DNA of 64,000 bases from Desulfuromusa sp. (GCA_016744675.1 JADGDX010000006.1:1-64000); one strand, 5' to 3'. Counted from the first letter of the stretch, positions 25,957 to 34,290 are shown. Made by a program: numbers and translations. Notes: generated by a model not told the origin, from the letters alone.

Positions 25957-26468
25957 ATTGGCAGATTCAGAAAAACAACTGAGGCTGTCGCTGAGAGGAG
26001 TCCAATCAAGATGCTCCACAGACCATTTCGAATCAATCCATACTTACGCGTCAAACGATGCGTCCCAAGATAATAGATTTCATGGAGATAAGCATTGTAG
26101 AGTTTTTCTCTATCGCCAATAGCCTCCATAAATTGACTCTTAAACTCTTCCTCGGACAGATCACTGAAAGAACGAAAATAAAATAAATTGGTGTGATCAG
26201 TGACATGGAGGGGAGGAATAATGGCTAAAATTGAAAAAATAACAGACAAAATCCCCGAGCCAGCTAATAACAATATCGTTATCAGATCTAACTTTTCGTA
26301 CTGAGTTAAGGTGATCGTAATAATCAGTGAAGAAGCCGTCATGATCATCGAAGCCTTGGAATCTGCCATTTTATTCAGATCCATATGCTTACTCAGATTT
26401 GCCCGTAACGCATTCGTTGCCAGCAGGCGCGGAATTAATGGTTCTTCCTCAATCGGTATGGTTGTCAT
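25953..26468 (-). CDS. Pycsar-effector-like transmembrane protein (DUF5706-like)
   Basis: 171 residues from ATG 26468, supported by GGGGAG 9 bases upstream; a longer frame to 26543 is unsupported. The N-terminal soluble helix carries LSKHMDLNKMADSKASMIMTASSLIITIT, followed by TM1, TM2 (LITILLLAGSGILSVIFSILAI), a loop HVTDHTNLFYFRSFSDLSEEEF and a last helix with TM3 (IRNGLWSILIGLLSATASVVFL). The 'aDxKAsxllxxxxxli' helix and 'F.sf..lseeef' loop match membrane effectors of the Pycsar type. No nucleotide cyclase gene is nearby. The 4-bp overlap with rsmE indicates a stable chromosomal gene. Function unknown. Confidence 0.7.
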   Translation of the reverse strand: MTTIPIEEEPLIPRLLATNALRANLSKHMDLNKMADSKASMIMTASSLIITITLTQYEKLDLITILLLAGSGILSVIFSILAIIPPLHVTDHTNLFYFRSFSDLSEEEFKSQFMEAIGDREKLYNAYLHEIYYLGTHRLTRKYGLIRNGLWSILIGLLSATASVVFLNLPI

Positions 26469-26599
26469 CGCAACAGTCTCCCCACAGTCAGTAAATAATT
26501 TCCATATTATCAGATCTTTGTCGTGCAAAGCAGCGGAATTCAATATCTATGCTAAACTTTCTATTTTCTGGTTCTGTGCCTTGCCAACAGGAGAAAGAG

Positions 26600-27811
26600 A
26601 TGCTGACACGACAACAGATTGATGCCGCAGCGGAAAATCTACAAGGAATCGTCAGACATACAGAATTGATCCACTCCCCTTATCACTCAAAACTGATTGG
26701 AACTCCACTTTATTTCAAATGCGAAAACCTCCAGCATACCGGATCGTTCAAGCTTCGCGGTGCTTATAATTATCTTTCCGCACGGCCCCAAGAGTTACTC
26801 GATACAGGAATTGTCACCGCCTCAGCGGGAAACCATGCCCTCGGATTAGCCAGCGCTGCGACTCTCCTCAACTGTCCCTGCCGTGTTGTCATCCCGGAAG
26901 GGACTCTCTTGGCAAAAGAACTTTCGCTCCTCAACCATGGCGCTACAGTAGACATAGTTGGCAATAATCTCTGCGAAGCCGAAGCCTACGCAAAACAGTA
27001 CGCCAAAGATACAGGTCTCCTTTACATTCCGGCCTCAGATCACCAATTAATCATGGCGGGTCAAGGAACAATTGGTCTGGAAATTCTTCAAGACCTCCCC
27101 GACTTAAACACCCTCTTGGTTCCAATCGGTGGTGGTGGATTGATTTCTGGAATTGCCACAGCGATTAAATCAGAAAAACCAAACGTTAGAATTATCGGCG
27201 TTGAAGCAGCCTGCATGGCAAGCGCTTCTCTGGCTCGACGCAAAGGGCACCCCAAACAACTCTCCACCCGCTCACAGACATTTGCCGAAGAGATTGCTGT
27301 CAAGAAAATCGGCGAAGAGGCTTTTCTCCATATAGAAAAATACGTTGATGATATTGTGACCGTTGAGGAAAAAGAGATTGCTAGAGCAATTGTTAGTCTG
27401 ATGGAGAAAGGGAAAATGATTATTGAAGGAGCCGCTGCGGTCAGTTTGGCAGCAGCTCTTTATGGGGTCAAAACTCGGCTTAAAGGAAAAACTCTCTGCC
27501 TCTTGTCAGGAGGCAACCTTGATCTCCAATGTCTGCCAAGAGTGGTTGAGAGGGGACTGCTTGCAGAGGGGCATTACCTGAAATTAAGCCTTGCTATGAT
27601 TGACATGCCAGGAGCGCTCGCCCACTTGACACTGATACTCAGTGAGCTTAAAGCCAACATTTTCCAGATCAGTCACGATCGCAATAAGTTCTCTCTCCCT
27701 CTTGGGGAAGCAGAGGTTCTTCTTGATCTAGAAACCCGGGGCACAGAACATATTCGAGACATTCTGACCCGTTTAGAAAATGAAGGATATCAACCCGAGG
27801 TGGTTCGCTAA
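26600..27811 (+). CDS. ilvA: Threonine ammonia-lyase (threonine deaminase) with ACT domain
   Basis: 403 residues from ATG 26600, behind CAGGAGAAAGAG; an upstream extension overlaps the divergent gene's leader and was rejected. The PLP lysine is in GSFKLRGAYNYL, the serine/substrate loop SAGNHALGLA, and the PLP phosphate loop PIGGGGLISGIA. The C-terminal ~80 residues (KLSLAMIDMPGALAHLTLILSELKANIFQISHDR) form a single ACT-like domain, as in the short IlvA/TdcB-related form. It makes 2-oxobutanoate from threonine for isoleucine synthesis, releasing the enamine that RidA clears. A strong terminator follows. Confidence 0.93.
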   Translation: MLTRQQIDAAAENLQGIVRHTELIHSPYHSKLIGTPLYFKCENLQHTGSFKLRGAYNYLSARPQELLDTGIVTASAGNHALGLASAATLLNCPCRVVIPEGTLLAKELSLLNHGATVDIVGNNLCEAEAYAKQYAKDTGLLYIPASDHQLIMAGQGTIGLEILQDLPDLNTLLVPIGGGGLISGIATAIKSEKPNVRIIGVEAACMASASLARRKGHPKQLSTRSQTFAEEIAVKKIGEEAFLHIEKYVDDIVTVEEKEIARAIVSLMEKGKMIIEGAAAVSLAAALYGVKTRLKGKTLCLLSGGNLDLQCLPRVVERGLLAEGHYLKLSLAMIDMPGALAHLTLILSELKANIFQISHDRNKFSLPLGEAEVLLDLETRGTEHIRDILTRLENEGYQPEVVR

Positions 27812-27838
27812 CACGTTGCTTTGAACATGACGACTTTC

Positions 27839-27882
27839 AAAAGAGCAAAGTCCACCTGAAAATTGGGGACTTTGCTCTTTTT
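27839..27882. terminator. Bidirectional terminator between ilvA and a beta-barrel gene
   Basis: AAAAGAGCAAAGTCC (27839-27853) pairs with GGACTTTGCTCTTTT (27867-27881). A 15-bp perfect stem serves both convergent genes. Confidence 0.92.
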
Positions 27883-27893
27883 CAACAATTCAC

Positions 27894-28658
27894 CTAAAAA
27901 CGCACCATTAATCCGCCAAAAGGCCCTGAAAACTTCGTTTCAACATAGATATCATCTTCATCAATTTCTAAGTCAAAATAGCGCACTCCAGCATAAATCC
28001 CGACCATGGGTATGGGCGAAAATTCTACTTGTGCTTCAGCATCCATAAAGTGATTGCCATCAAATCCCATGTAACCAATCCGCCCACTCACGCCAAGAAA
28101 ATCGGCCAAAGCAACCCGACTACGAACACCAAGGGTGGGAATAGGCACGGTAGCAGATTCCGACTCGGTATAATCCTGGGAAATATTATTAAAGGTCATA
28201 TCAACCTCAGCAACCTTCACTGCCAATTCAAGTCCAAATTGAAAACGGGTAGGAAGGTCATCAAAGTTCGCCAAGTAGTACGTATAACCAATGTCGTAGA
28301 GAGTGATATCCAGATCAGTTTTAACAACATTATCCTCACTGAAAGGAACTCCATTAAATTCACCATCGATTGTCATGGCGCCGGTACCAGAAAAAGCAAT
28401 TGGCAAATAATTAAATGAAAGCTGAGAATCTCCCCATTTCAGAACCACCTCTGCAGTGATGTCTTCACTATTATCCAGATTTAAATCATCTTCTAAATCA
28501 AGTTGAGTTCCAACACCATCAACCGTTCCCGCGATAGAACCTTCTGGAGCAAGGAGCTGATAGCCCCCTTTTAAAGAAAAAAGTTCGTCGGCAAAAGTTA
28601 CCGTTGAAACTAAAAGAAAGACAGCAACTAGAGGGAAAACTTTCCATTTGCTTTGCAT
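27894..28658 (-). CDS. Outer-membrane beta-barrel protein, function unknown
   Basis: 254 residues from ATG 28658 (AAGGAG 8 bases upstream). Signal peptide MQSKWKVFPLVAVFLLVSTVTFA, then a mature barrel with repeated amphipathic strands and acidic turns (LEDDLNLDNSEDITAEVVLKWGDSQLSFNYLPI) ending SGPFGGLMVRF, with a terminal Phe for BAM insertion. No specific family recognised. It is divergent from the two-component system at 28799, with 140 bp between the starts, and could be one of its targets. Confidence 0.8.
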   Translation of the reverse strand: MQSKWKVFPLVAVFLLVSTVTFADELFSLKGGYQLLAPEGSIAGTVDGVGTQLDLEDDLNLDNSEDITAEVVLKWGDSQLSFNYLPIAFSGTGAMTIDGEFNGVPFSEDNVVKTDLDITLYDIGYTYYLANFDDLPTRFQFGLELAVKVAEVDMTFNNISQDYTESESATVPIPTLGVRSRVALADFLGVSGRIGYMGFDGNHFMDAEAQVEFSPIPMVGIYAGVRYFDLEIDEDDIYVETKFSGPFGGLMVRF

Positions 28659-28798
28659 GGTTAACTCCTTTTGTGAAATAGCAAAATTATTTAAAAACAC
28701 TAACAGAGGTAACGTAAGATGTCACCCTTTCTAATTTCAAAAGTCTCCTGTTTGTTAAAAATCTGCTATGATGCTCGTCATAAAATCAGGAGCAGAAT

Positions 28799-29503
28799 AT
28801 GAATAAAGCACCCACCACAATTCTCATCGTCGAAGATGACATAAATACGGCCAACCTTGTTTCTACCTACCTTGAAAAAGATGGATTTTCTACTCTGATC
28901 GAAAATAATGGAGAAAAAGGGCTTCAAATAGCAAGGAAGATTCATCCTGACCTCGTTATTCTTGATCTCATGCTACCAGGTATTGATGGGTTGGAAATCT
29001 GTCGAAGGTTGCGCCATGAATCAACTGTTCCCATTCTTATGTTGACGGCTCGTGAAGAGGAAATTGACCGGGTTCTGGGTTTTTCTCTGGGGGCAGATGA
29101 TTATGTCGTAAAACCATTTAGCCCGCGAGAGTTGGTTGAACGGGTCAAAGCGATTTTGCGTCGCGTTAATCCCTCGGTTGAATCTAAAAGTTCCATTTTG
29201 CAATGTGGCCAGCTCCATCTAGATCCCGAAAAGCATCTCGTCAAATTGGCTGAGACAATCATAAGTTTAACGACATCAGAATATAAACTCCTCTATACAC
29301 TGATGGTTTCCCCGGGAAGAGTTTTTAGTCGCACAGAGTTGCTTCGACATTTTTATGAGCAAGAAGAAGCTGTGATTGAGCGCGTTATCGATGTCCATAT
29401 CAATAAATTGCGGCAAAAAATTGAACCAGACCCCGCGTCTCCAATTTTCATTGAAACAGTCCGTGGTTTTGGTTACCGCTTCACTGACTATGAGAATATC
29501 TGA
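28799..29503 (+). CDS. OmpR/PhoB-family response regulator
   Basis: 234 residues. Receiver domain: acidic pair VEDD near the N-terminus, phospho-acceptor in LVILDLMLPGIDGLE (about D56), TARE and the KPFSPREL lysine. Winged-helix Trans_reg_C domain: LTTSEYKLLYTLMVSPGRVFSRTELL...VIDVHINKLRQKIEPDP...IETVRGFGYRF. CAGGAG lies upstream of the ATG. The stop overlaps the start of the kinase gene by one base. It lies between a divergent porin-like gene and the downstream selenoprotein-msrB-msrA unit, both plausible targets. Confidence 0.94.
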   Translation: MNKAPTTILIVEDDINTANLVSTYLEKDGFSTLIENNGEKGLQIARKIHPDLVILDLMLPGIDGLEICRRLRHESTVPILMLTAREEEIDRVLGFSLGADDYVVKPFSPRELVERVKAILRRVNPSVESKSSILQCGQLHLDPEKHLVKLAETIISLTTSEYKLLYTLMVSPGRVFSRTELLRHFYEQEEAVIERVIDVHINKLRQKIEPDPASPIFIETVRGFGYRFTDYENI

Positions 29504-30567
29504 TGAAAAAACATCTAATCTGGAAATTATTGCTCAATTTTATTCCCATTATAGGGGTCACCATTCTGGTCGTCTGGCTCGCTATTGACCATCTTGCAGC
29601 AACTTATTTCATGAGCTTAATGGAGCACTATTCCATCGAACCCCATGACAGCCATCGGATGTTTATCGAAGCTGTTCACCGCTATCTATTGTGGGCCACC
29701 GTAGCGGCCATAATCCTAGCTCTGGCTCTCAGCTACCTGCTGACCAAGCGCGTATTACGCCCTCTATCACAAATGACCAGGATCTCTCAAGAATTGGCGG
29801 CGGGTCGTTTTTCCAACCGGGTTGAGGTGGTCTCTGAAGACGAAGTTGGGCAACTGGGAGACGCCTTTAATAAGATGGCCGACAGCTTGGAACAACTGGA
29901 AGGGCTACGTAAAAGCATGGTGACAGATGTTGCCCATGAGCTAAGGACACCACTCACTAACTTACGTGGTTATCTCGAAGGGTTGAGCGACGCGGTTATT
30001 GCCCCCGACACAGAAACTTTCCACATGTTGGAAAAAGAAACTCTACAGTTAGTTCATCTCGTTGATGATCTTCAGCAATTGACAAAAGCAGAATCGGCTC
30101 AGGCCTTTTTGCATCGTCAGACATTACCTGTAGCCGCTCTGATAGAGCAGTTGCTTCCCCTATTTAAATTACGTTTTCAAAGTAAAAGAATCTCCGTAAC
30201 AGTCCAAATTGATCCTCCTGAATTAAGTTTATCGGGTGATCTCGATAAGCTTTTACAGACGCTGCGAAATTTGCTGGAAAACGCCCTGCGCTATACACCA
30301 GAAGCCGGGCAAGTTGTCATCAGCGGAACTCAAAAAGATAATATGATTGAAATAGCCATCGCGAATACTGGTCATGGGATTTCATCTAGCGATCTCCCCT
30401 TTATCTTTGAACGTTTTTTCCGCGCTGATCGATCTCGTTCTCGGGAACATGGTGGTGCTGGAATTGGTCTATCTATTGTCAAGCAGCTGGTGGAAGCCCA
30501 TGGCGGACACGTCGGAGCAGAAAGCCAGAATGGGTTAACCAAGGTTTGGTTGAAGTTGCCCGTTTAG
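29503..30567 (+). CDS. Sensor histidine kinase (BaeS/CreC-like)
   Basis: 354 residues. TM1 about 9-27, a short periplasmic loop of about 40 residues (YFMSLMEHYSIEPHDSHRMFIEAVHR) and TM2 about 67-85, then HAMP (KRVLRPLSQMTRISQELAAGRF), HisKA with TDVAHELRTPLTNLRGYLEGL (His about 147), and HATPase with N box NLLENALRY and GGAGIGLSIVKQLVEAHGG. The small loop leaves little room for a ligand domain, so the signal may be envelope stress. Coupled to the regulator gene by a 1-base stop/start overlap. Confidence 0.93.
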   Translation: MKKHLIWKLLLNFIPIIGVTILVVWLAIDHLAATYFMSLMEHYSIEPHDSHRMFIEAVHRYLLWATVAAIILALALSYLLTKRVLRPLSQMTRISQELAAGRFSNRVEVVSEDEVGQLGDAFNKMADSLEQLEGLRKSMVTDVAHELRTPLTNLRGYLEGLSDAVIAPDTETFHMLEKETLQLVHLVDDLQQLTKAESAQAFLHRQTLPVAALIEQLLPLFKLRFQSKRISVTVQIDPPELSLSGDLDKLLQTLRNLLENALRYTPEAGQVVISGTQKDNMIEIAIANTGHGISSSDLPFIFERFFRADRSRSREHGGAGIGLSIVKQLVEAHGGHVGAESQNGLTKVWLKLPV

Positions 30568-30611
30568 ACATCGCCATCTGCTTAAACCTGCCTAATGCCT
30601 GGCACAACGGG

Positions 30612-30639
30612 TTGACATTCTTTACCTAATCTTTAAATA
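30612..30639 (+). promoter_or_regulatory. Probable promoter for the selenoprotein-msrB-msrA unit
   Basis: TTGACA (30612-30617), 16-bp spacer, TAAATA (30634-30639). The next start codon is 60 bases on, at 30699. The boxes suggest the msr genes have their own promoter rather than relying only on read-through from the kinase gene. Confidence 0.55.
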
Positions 30640-30698
30640 GCTGTGATCTGGCCTTGATCTTCTTTTGTTATGCTGTTAACAGCCGAAAGGAGAATATC

Positions 30699-31016
30699 AT
30701 GATGCTGAAATATTTAATGATTGTTCCAATGCTCGTCCTATCTCTCTCAAGCCCTTCGTTTGCAATGACAGATTCCTTGTCACTTAAAACCGTGACTTTT
30801 GCAGTTACATGATACGACGTAGGACAAGCGGCCCTGGAAGGGCGGCCAGGAATTATAAAAGTTGAAAAAGGTTGGCAAGACTTTCGTGAAGTCAATCGGG
30901 TTCTCTACGACCCAGAAAAAACGGATATTGAAAAAATGGTAGAATGGCTGAAACAGGCAAGAACATATCAAGACACACTGGAAGACAGCTTACAGGGAAA
31001 AGGAGATAAATCATGA
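30699..31016 (+). CDS. Putative exported selenoprotein (in-frame TGA = Sec38), HMA-like, upstream of msrB/msrA
   Basis: ATG 30699 has AAAGGAG 6 bases upstream. The frame gives a signal peptide (MMLKYLMIVPMLVLSLSSPSFA), then TVTFAVT, a TGA at 30810-30812, and continues open for 67 codons (YDVGQAALEGRPGI, VEKGWQDFREVNRVLYDPEK, IEKMVEWLKQARTY) to a real stop at 31014-31016, which overlaps the msrB ATG by 4 bases. The post-TGA part looks like a heavy-metal-associated (HMA)-type beta-alpha-beta fold, with Sec where such domains carry a metal/thiol Cys ('xVTUYDVG'). A SECIS-like hairpin follows the TGA. Total 105 residues including Sec. With TGA read as stop only a 37-residue stub is made. Sec decoding is inferred from frame, context and hairpin. 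A nonsense pseudogene is the alternative. Confidence 0.8.
30828..30846 (+). promoter_or_regulatory. Candidate bacterial SECIS hairpin
   Basis: The stem pairs 30828-30835 with 30839-30846 (GC at the base, one G-G mismatch, then GCCCT/AGGGC) around a GGA loop. The loop begins 23 nt after the TGA, inside the 16-37 nt window known for bSECIS, and has G at its first positions as required for SelB recognition. The three-base loop is at the small end of the accepted range. Confidence 0.65.
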
Positions 31017-31570
31017 ACAGGCGAAAAGCTCTGATTTTCATAACAACTCAGGTTGGATTTCTTTGGCTAACCGCCAATGGATTTTCTGCAAGCAAGCATA
31101 AAATGGAGAAGAATATGACGGGCAGCACAAAAATTAAGCTCTATTCCGCACAGAAGAGTGACTTTATCTTTAGCGATAAAATTATAAAGAGCGATGCCGA
31201 ATGGGAGAAACAACTCACCTCAGAGCAATATCGAGTCTTACGTAAAGAAGGGACTGAGCGTGCTTTCACGGGAGATCTGTTGAAGAATAAAAAACAGGGT
31301 GTCTACCGTTGTGCCGCCTGCGGAAATGATCTTTATCACTCTGAGCATAAGTTTGACTCTGGAACCGGATGGCCCAGTTACTATCAGGCGATTGCCAAAG
31401 AAAATGTTTCGATTCGTGAAGATAAAAGTTTTTTTATGACCCGCAATGAACTGATATGTAGCCGCTGTGACTCACATTTGGGGCATGTTTTTAATGATGG
31501 ACCACAACCAACTGGCGAACGGCATTGTATAAATTCAGTCTCGTTAGATTTTTATCAACCCAATAACTAA
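31013..31570 (+). CDS. msrB: Exported peptide-methionine (R)-S-oxide reductase
   Basis: 185 residues. The N-terminal segment MNRRKALIFITTQVGFLWLTANGFSA is a signal peptide with a twin-Arg start. The MsrB domain has TERAFTGDLLKNKKQGVYRCAACGNDL, zinc cysteine pairs CAAC and CSRC, GTGWPSYYQ, and the catalytic Cys in RHCINSVSLDF. It reduces the R epimer of methionine sulfoxide. The start overlaps the stop of the putative selenoprotein gene (ATGA) and msrA follows after 28 bp, so the three are one unit acting outside the cytoplasm. The electron donor in the periplasm is not encoded nearby unless it is the selenoprotein. Confidence 0.95.
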   Translation: MNRRKALIFITTQVGFLWLTANGFSASKHKMEKNMTGSTKIKLYSAQKSDFIFSDKIIKSDAEWEKQLTSEQYRVLRKEGTERAFTGDLLKNKKQGVYRCAACGNDLYHSEHKFDSGTGWPSYYQAIAKENVSIREDKSFFMTRNELICSRCDSHLGHVFNDGPQPTGERHCINSVSLDFYQPNN

Positions 31571-31598
31571 TTGACTGATATTTTTCAGGAGAAAGCCC

Positions 31599-32216
31599 AT
31601 GAAAAAACTCATAGCATTGATATCGCTGTTGCTGATCGTACTAACAGTCAACCTATTGGCCGCTAAAGAAGAAAAAATGTCCGGGGAGATGATGGCTTCA
31701 GAGCGCGCAATTTTTGCCGGTGGTTGTTTCTGGTGTATGGAGTCGGCCATGGAACATTTAGATGGTGTTGAAGAAGCAATCTCCGGCTATACGGGAGGCA
31801 AAAAACTCAATCCGACCTACAAAGAAGTCTCTGCTGGAATAACCGGACATACCGAAGCCGTCGAAGTTCACTACGATCCACATAAAATATCTTATTCTGA
31901 GCTATTAGATGCGGTGTGGATGAATATCAATCCGACTGATGCCGGTGGTCAGTTTGTTGATCGCGGTCAACAATATCGTAGTGGAATTTTTTATCTGAAT
32001 GAAAACCAGAGACGGTTGGCAGAAGAATCAAAGCAAAAACTGGCAGAATCGGGACGCTTCGGCAAACCATTAGTCACAGAAATAACGAAAGCAGGCGTTT
32101 TTTATCCAGCGGAAGAATACCATCAGGACTATTACTCTAAAAATCCGCTACGCTATCGCTTCTATACGAGCGGCTCAGGACGCAAAAGTTTTCTTAAAAA
32201 GGCCTGGGGTGATTAA
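31599..32216 (+). CDS. msrA: Exported peptide-methionine (S)-S-oxide reductase
   Basis: 205 residues with a Sec signal peptide (MKKLIALISLLLIVLTVNLLA) and the catalytic motif FAGGCFWCMESAMEHLDGV; the catalytic Cys is an ordinary Cys, not Sec. Other family blocks are SGYTGG, GHTEAVEVHYDP, NPTDAGGQFVDRGQQYRSGIFY and EEYHQDYYSKNPL. It reduces the S epimer of methionine sulfoxide. AGGAGAAA precedes the ATG. Last gene of the unit; a hairpin terminator lies 70 bp downstream. Confidence 0.96.
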   Translation: MKKLIALISLLLIVLTVNLLAAKEEKMSGEMMASERAIFAGGCFWCMESAMEHLDGVEEAISGYTGGKKLNPTYKEVSAGITGHTEAVEVHYDPHKISYSELLDAVWMNINPTDAGGQFVDRGQQYRSGIFYLNENQRRLAEESKQKLAESGRFGKPLVTEITKAGVFYPAEEYHQDYYSKNPLRYRFYTSGSGRKSFLKKAWGD

Positions 32217-32284
32217 CTAACGACCTATTGCATCAAAGGACACCTTTTATAACGTGTTCTTCATAAATGTTAAAAATACTATTT

Positions 32285-32319
32285 GGCGAAGAGGACTCCT
32301 TAGTCGTTTCCTCTTCGCC
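32285..32319 (+). terminator. Hairpin terminator after msrA
   Basis: GGCGAAGAGGA (32285-32295) pairs perfectly with TCCTCTTCGCC (32309-32319), followed by an AT-rich stretch (TAAATATATCTT). Confidence 0.7.
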
Positions 32320-32668
32320 TAAATATATCTTAATGTATGGTGAAATAAACTGATTCAGGAAAAGAGCTATTTTCAAAAGCAACATAACTCAAACTCAACA
32401 ATAATACCCATTCCCCAACAATAGATATATCGGCAAAACATCCCCAAACACTAGCCAAATTAAAGATCGCCAAGAAAAAGTGCCCCTTTTCACCATTTCC
32501 CCTTGACCACCCCCTCCCTCAAAGTTATAGTTTTCTCATCTATGGTTCAATTATTTGAATGATTATATAAAAGAGGGGGAATGATCGTTGAAAAGCCAGC
32601 TACAAAAAAGCTCCCCTCCGTTATTTCCTTATCCCTAGACACACAATCACTTTCAAAGGAGTCTCTCT
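32320..32668. other. Intergenic region, no gene seen
   Basis: About 350 AT-rich bases between the msrA terminator and the TraF-like gene. No supported frame on either strand. The last 100 bases contain promoter-like AT-rich boxes (for example TTGAAT...TATATAA) and then AAAGGAG before the next GTG start. Confidence 0.5.
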
Positions 32669-34219
32669 GTGAAGAAACAAAGGAATGCTGAACAACCGTT
32701 CAACCGCTTTTGTGGGGCAGGATCGATAATTAAAGCGAGTTTGCTACTTCTTTCAATTGCCTTACTTCCCTCTCTTTCTTTTGCTCTGGATAATTTTTTT
32801 GCATCGCCACGAGCAATGGGAATGGGGGGAGCAAACGTTGTTTCGGTCAACAATGCCAGTGCGCAGTACTATAACCCTGCCGCCTTTGCATTTTTCAATA
32901 CAGAGGACGAAGGTGAAAAAACTAATTTGGACATGAGCAGTCGCGGAGATAAGCTCTGGGGTGTTGATATTGGCGTTGCCGGCGGCTACCGTTTGCATGA
33001 TGACTTTGGGCAATACATTGATGATCTAGCAGATATCGACCTTGATGATCTCAGTGCCGGGGTTTCCAGTGAAGATGATTTACGTAATCTTGTCAGTTTG
33101 GTCGGTGCTCTCGTGGGAGTCGACAAGCCCGGCACCGGAGTCACAACAGATGTGAATGGCAGCGTGGGGATCCGTGCTGATCATTATGCGATCGGGATCC
33201 GTACCTATGCACAATCTTCAGCTCGTGTTCTCAATCTCGATAGATCAAATCTTGGCTTTGACGTTGATATGGCCACAGTTAACAGTGATATTTCCGGAGT
33301 CACCCTAGAGGGAAATGATAGTCAAGTCCTCTTGTTTAGCGCAGCCCAACAAGCCCAACTTACAACTGCAGGATTTAGCTCCGATGCTATTCAGAAGCTC
33401 GACTTTGCTGCTCGTGAATATGGTGTTAGTAGCTCAGATATTCAGGAGGTTGTCTCTTTACTCGAAACGGTCGCAACTGAATCTGGGGCCGGAGGAAGCG
33501 ATTTAGACGACAACACAACAACGGTTTCATTGACTGGGTTTGGCTATGCTGAAGTTCCTATTTCCTATGGATATGCAATCAATGATCACTTTGCCATCGG
33601 CGGCAACCTTAAATTTATGAAGGGGCGCGTGTATGGCAATCAGATTCTCGTTTTTGATGATGATTCGGGAGATTTACTTGCAGAGACGGATGAGCACTTT
33701 GAAGAGACATCAACCTTTGGTATCGATATTGGGCTCTTAGGCTGGTACAAGAACTTTTCTTTCGGCTTGATGGGCCGCAATCTAAACTCCCCAGAATTTG
33801 ATGGGTTTAGTAAAGACGTCACCTTATCAAACGGAGCTACACGAACTATTACTGCTGCTGATGTCAGAATCGATCCACAATTCACCGCTGGTGTTGCCTA
33901 TCTTCCATGGGACACTCTGACGATTGAAATGAACTACGATCTGACTAAAAACGAAACAACCTTAGTTGGTTATGACACTCAGAACTTATCATTAGGTGTT
34001 GAGTGGAATGCTTTCGAAGTTCTCGCTTTGCGGGCAGGAATTTATAAAAACCTCGCTGAGAGTGATGTCGGTATCGTCTATACCGCCGGTCTCGGATTGA
34101 ATCTCTGGGCCATGCGTTTCGATATTGCGGGGACCATGTCTGCTGATAGTTATGAATATGATGGGGAAGACTATCCTCAGGAAAGCCGGGTTGCAGCGAT
34201 GCTCAGTTTCGACTTCTAA
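32669..34219 (+). CDS. TraF-type (TraF_2) outer-membrane protein
   Basis: 516 residues, GTG start with AAAGGAG 8 bases before it. Long signal sequence ending LLPSLSFA, then the family's first strand block ALDNFFASPRAMGMGGANVVSVNNASAQYYNPAAFAFF, like FadL/TraF_2 barrels. C-terminal strands include FTAGVAYLPWDTLTIEMNYDLTKNE, LRAGIYKNL and the terminal AAMLSFDF. The family was named for a plasmid transfer operon gene but is mostly chromosomal here, and conjugation is not implied. Role unknown, possibly a porin for hydrophobic compounds. A perfect hairpin follows. Confidence 0.82.
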   Translation: MKKQRNAEQPFNRFCGAGSIIKASLLLLSIALLPSLSFALDNFFASPRAMGMGGANVVSVNNASAQYYNPAAFAFFNTEDEGEKTNLDMSSRGDKLWGVDIGVAGGYRLHDDFGQYIDDLADIDLDDLSAGVSSEDDLRNLVSLVGALVGVDKPGTGVTTDVNGSVGIRADHYAIGIRTYAQSSARVLNLDRSNLGFDVDMATVNSDISGVTLEGNDSQVLLFSAAQQAQLTTAGFSSDAIQKLDFAAREYGVSSSDIQEVVSLLETVATESGAGGSDLDDNTTTVSLTGFGYAEVPISYGYAINDHFAIGGNLKFMKGRVYGNQILVFDDDSGDLLAETDEHFEETSTFGIDIGLLGWYKNFSFGLMGRNLNSPEFDGFSKDVTLSNGATRTITAADVRIDPQFTAGVAYLPWDTLTIEMNYDLTKNETTLVGYDTQNLSLGVEWNAFEVLALRAGIYKNLAESDVGIVYTAGLGLNLWAMRFDIAGTMSADSYEYDGEDYPQESRVAAMLSFDF

Positions 34220-34250
34220 AGACTCTAGTCCAACTTTCCACGAAACGTCA

Positions 34251-34290
34251 CATCTATCTCCGATTTTCACCCGAGGATCGGAGATAGATG
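34251..34290. terminator. Perfect hairpin between convergent genes
   Basis: CATCTATCTCCGAT (34251-34264) pairs with ATCGGAGATAGATG (34277-34290), a 14-bp stem with a 12-base loop. No T-run follows on the plus strand. It is placed like a terminator between traF-like and RRM genes. Confidence 0.55.

Noticed and set aside
25953-26468. Complete Pycsar anti-phage system
   Set aside because: Only an effector-like membrane protein is present. No nucleotide cyclase gene lies within the window, so a defence system cannot be claimed.
32669-34219. Conjugation/plasmid transfer function from the TraF name
   Set aside because: The protein is a chromosomal beta-barrel of the TraF_2 family, and no other transfer genes are nearby.
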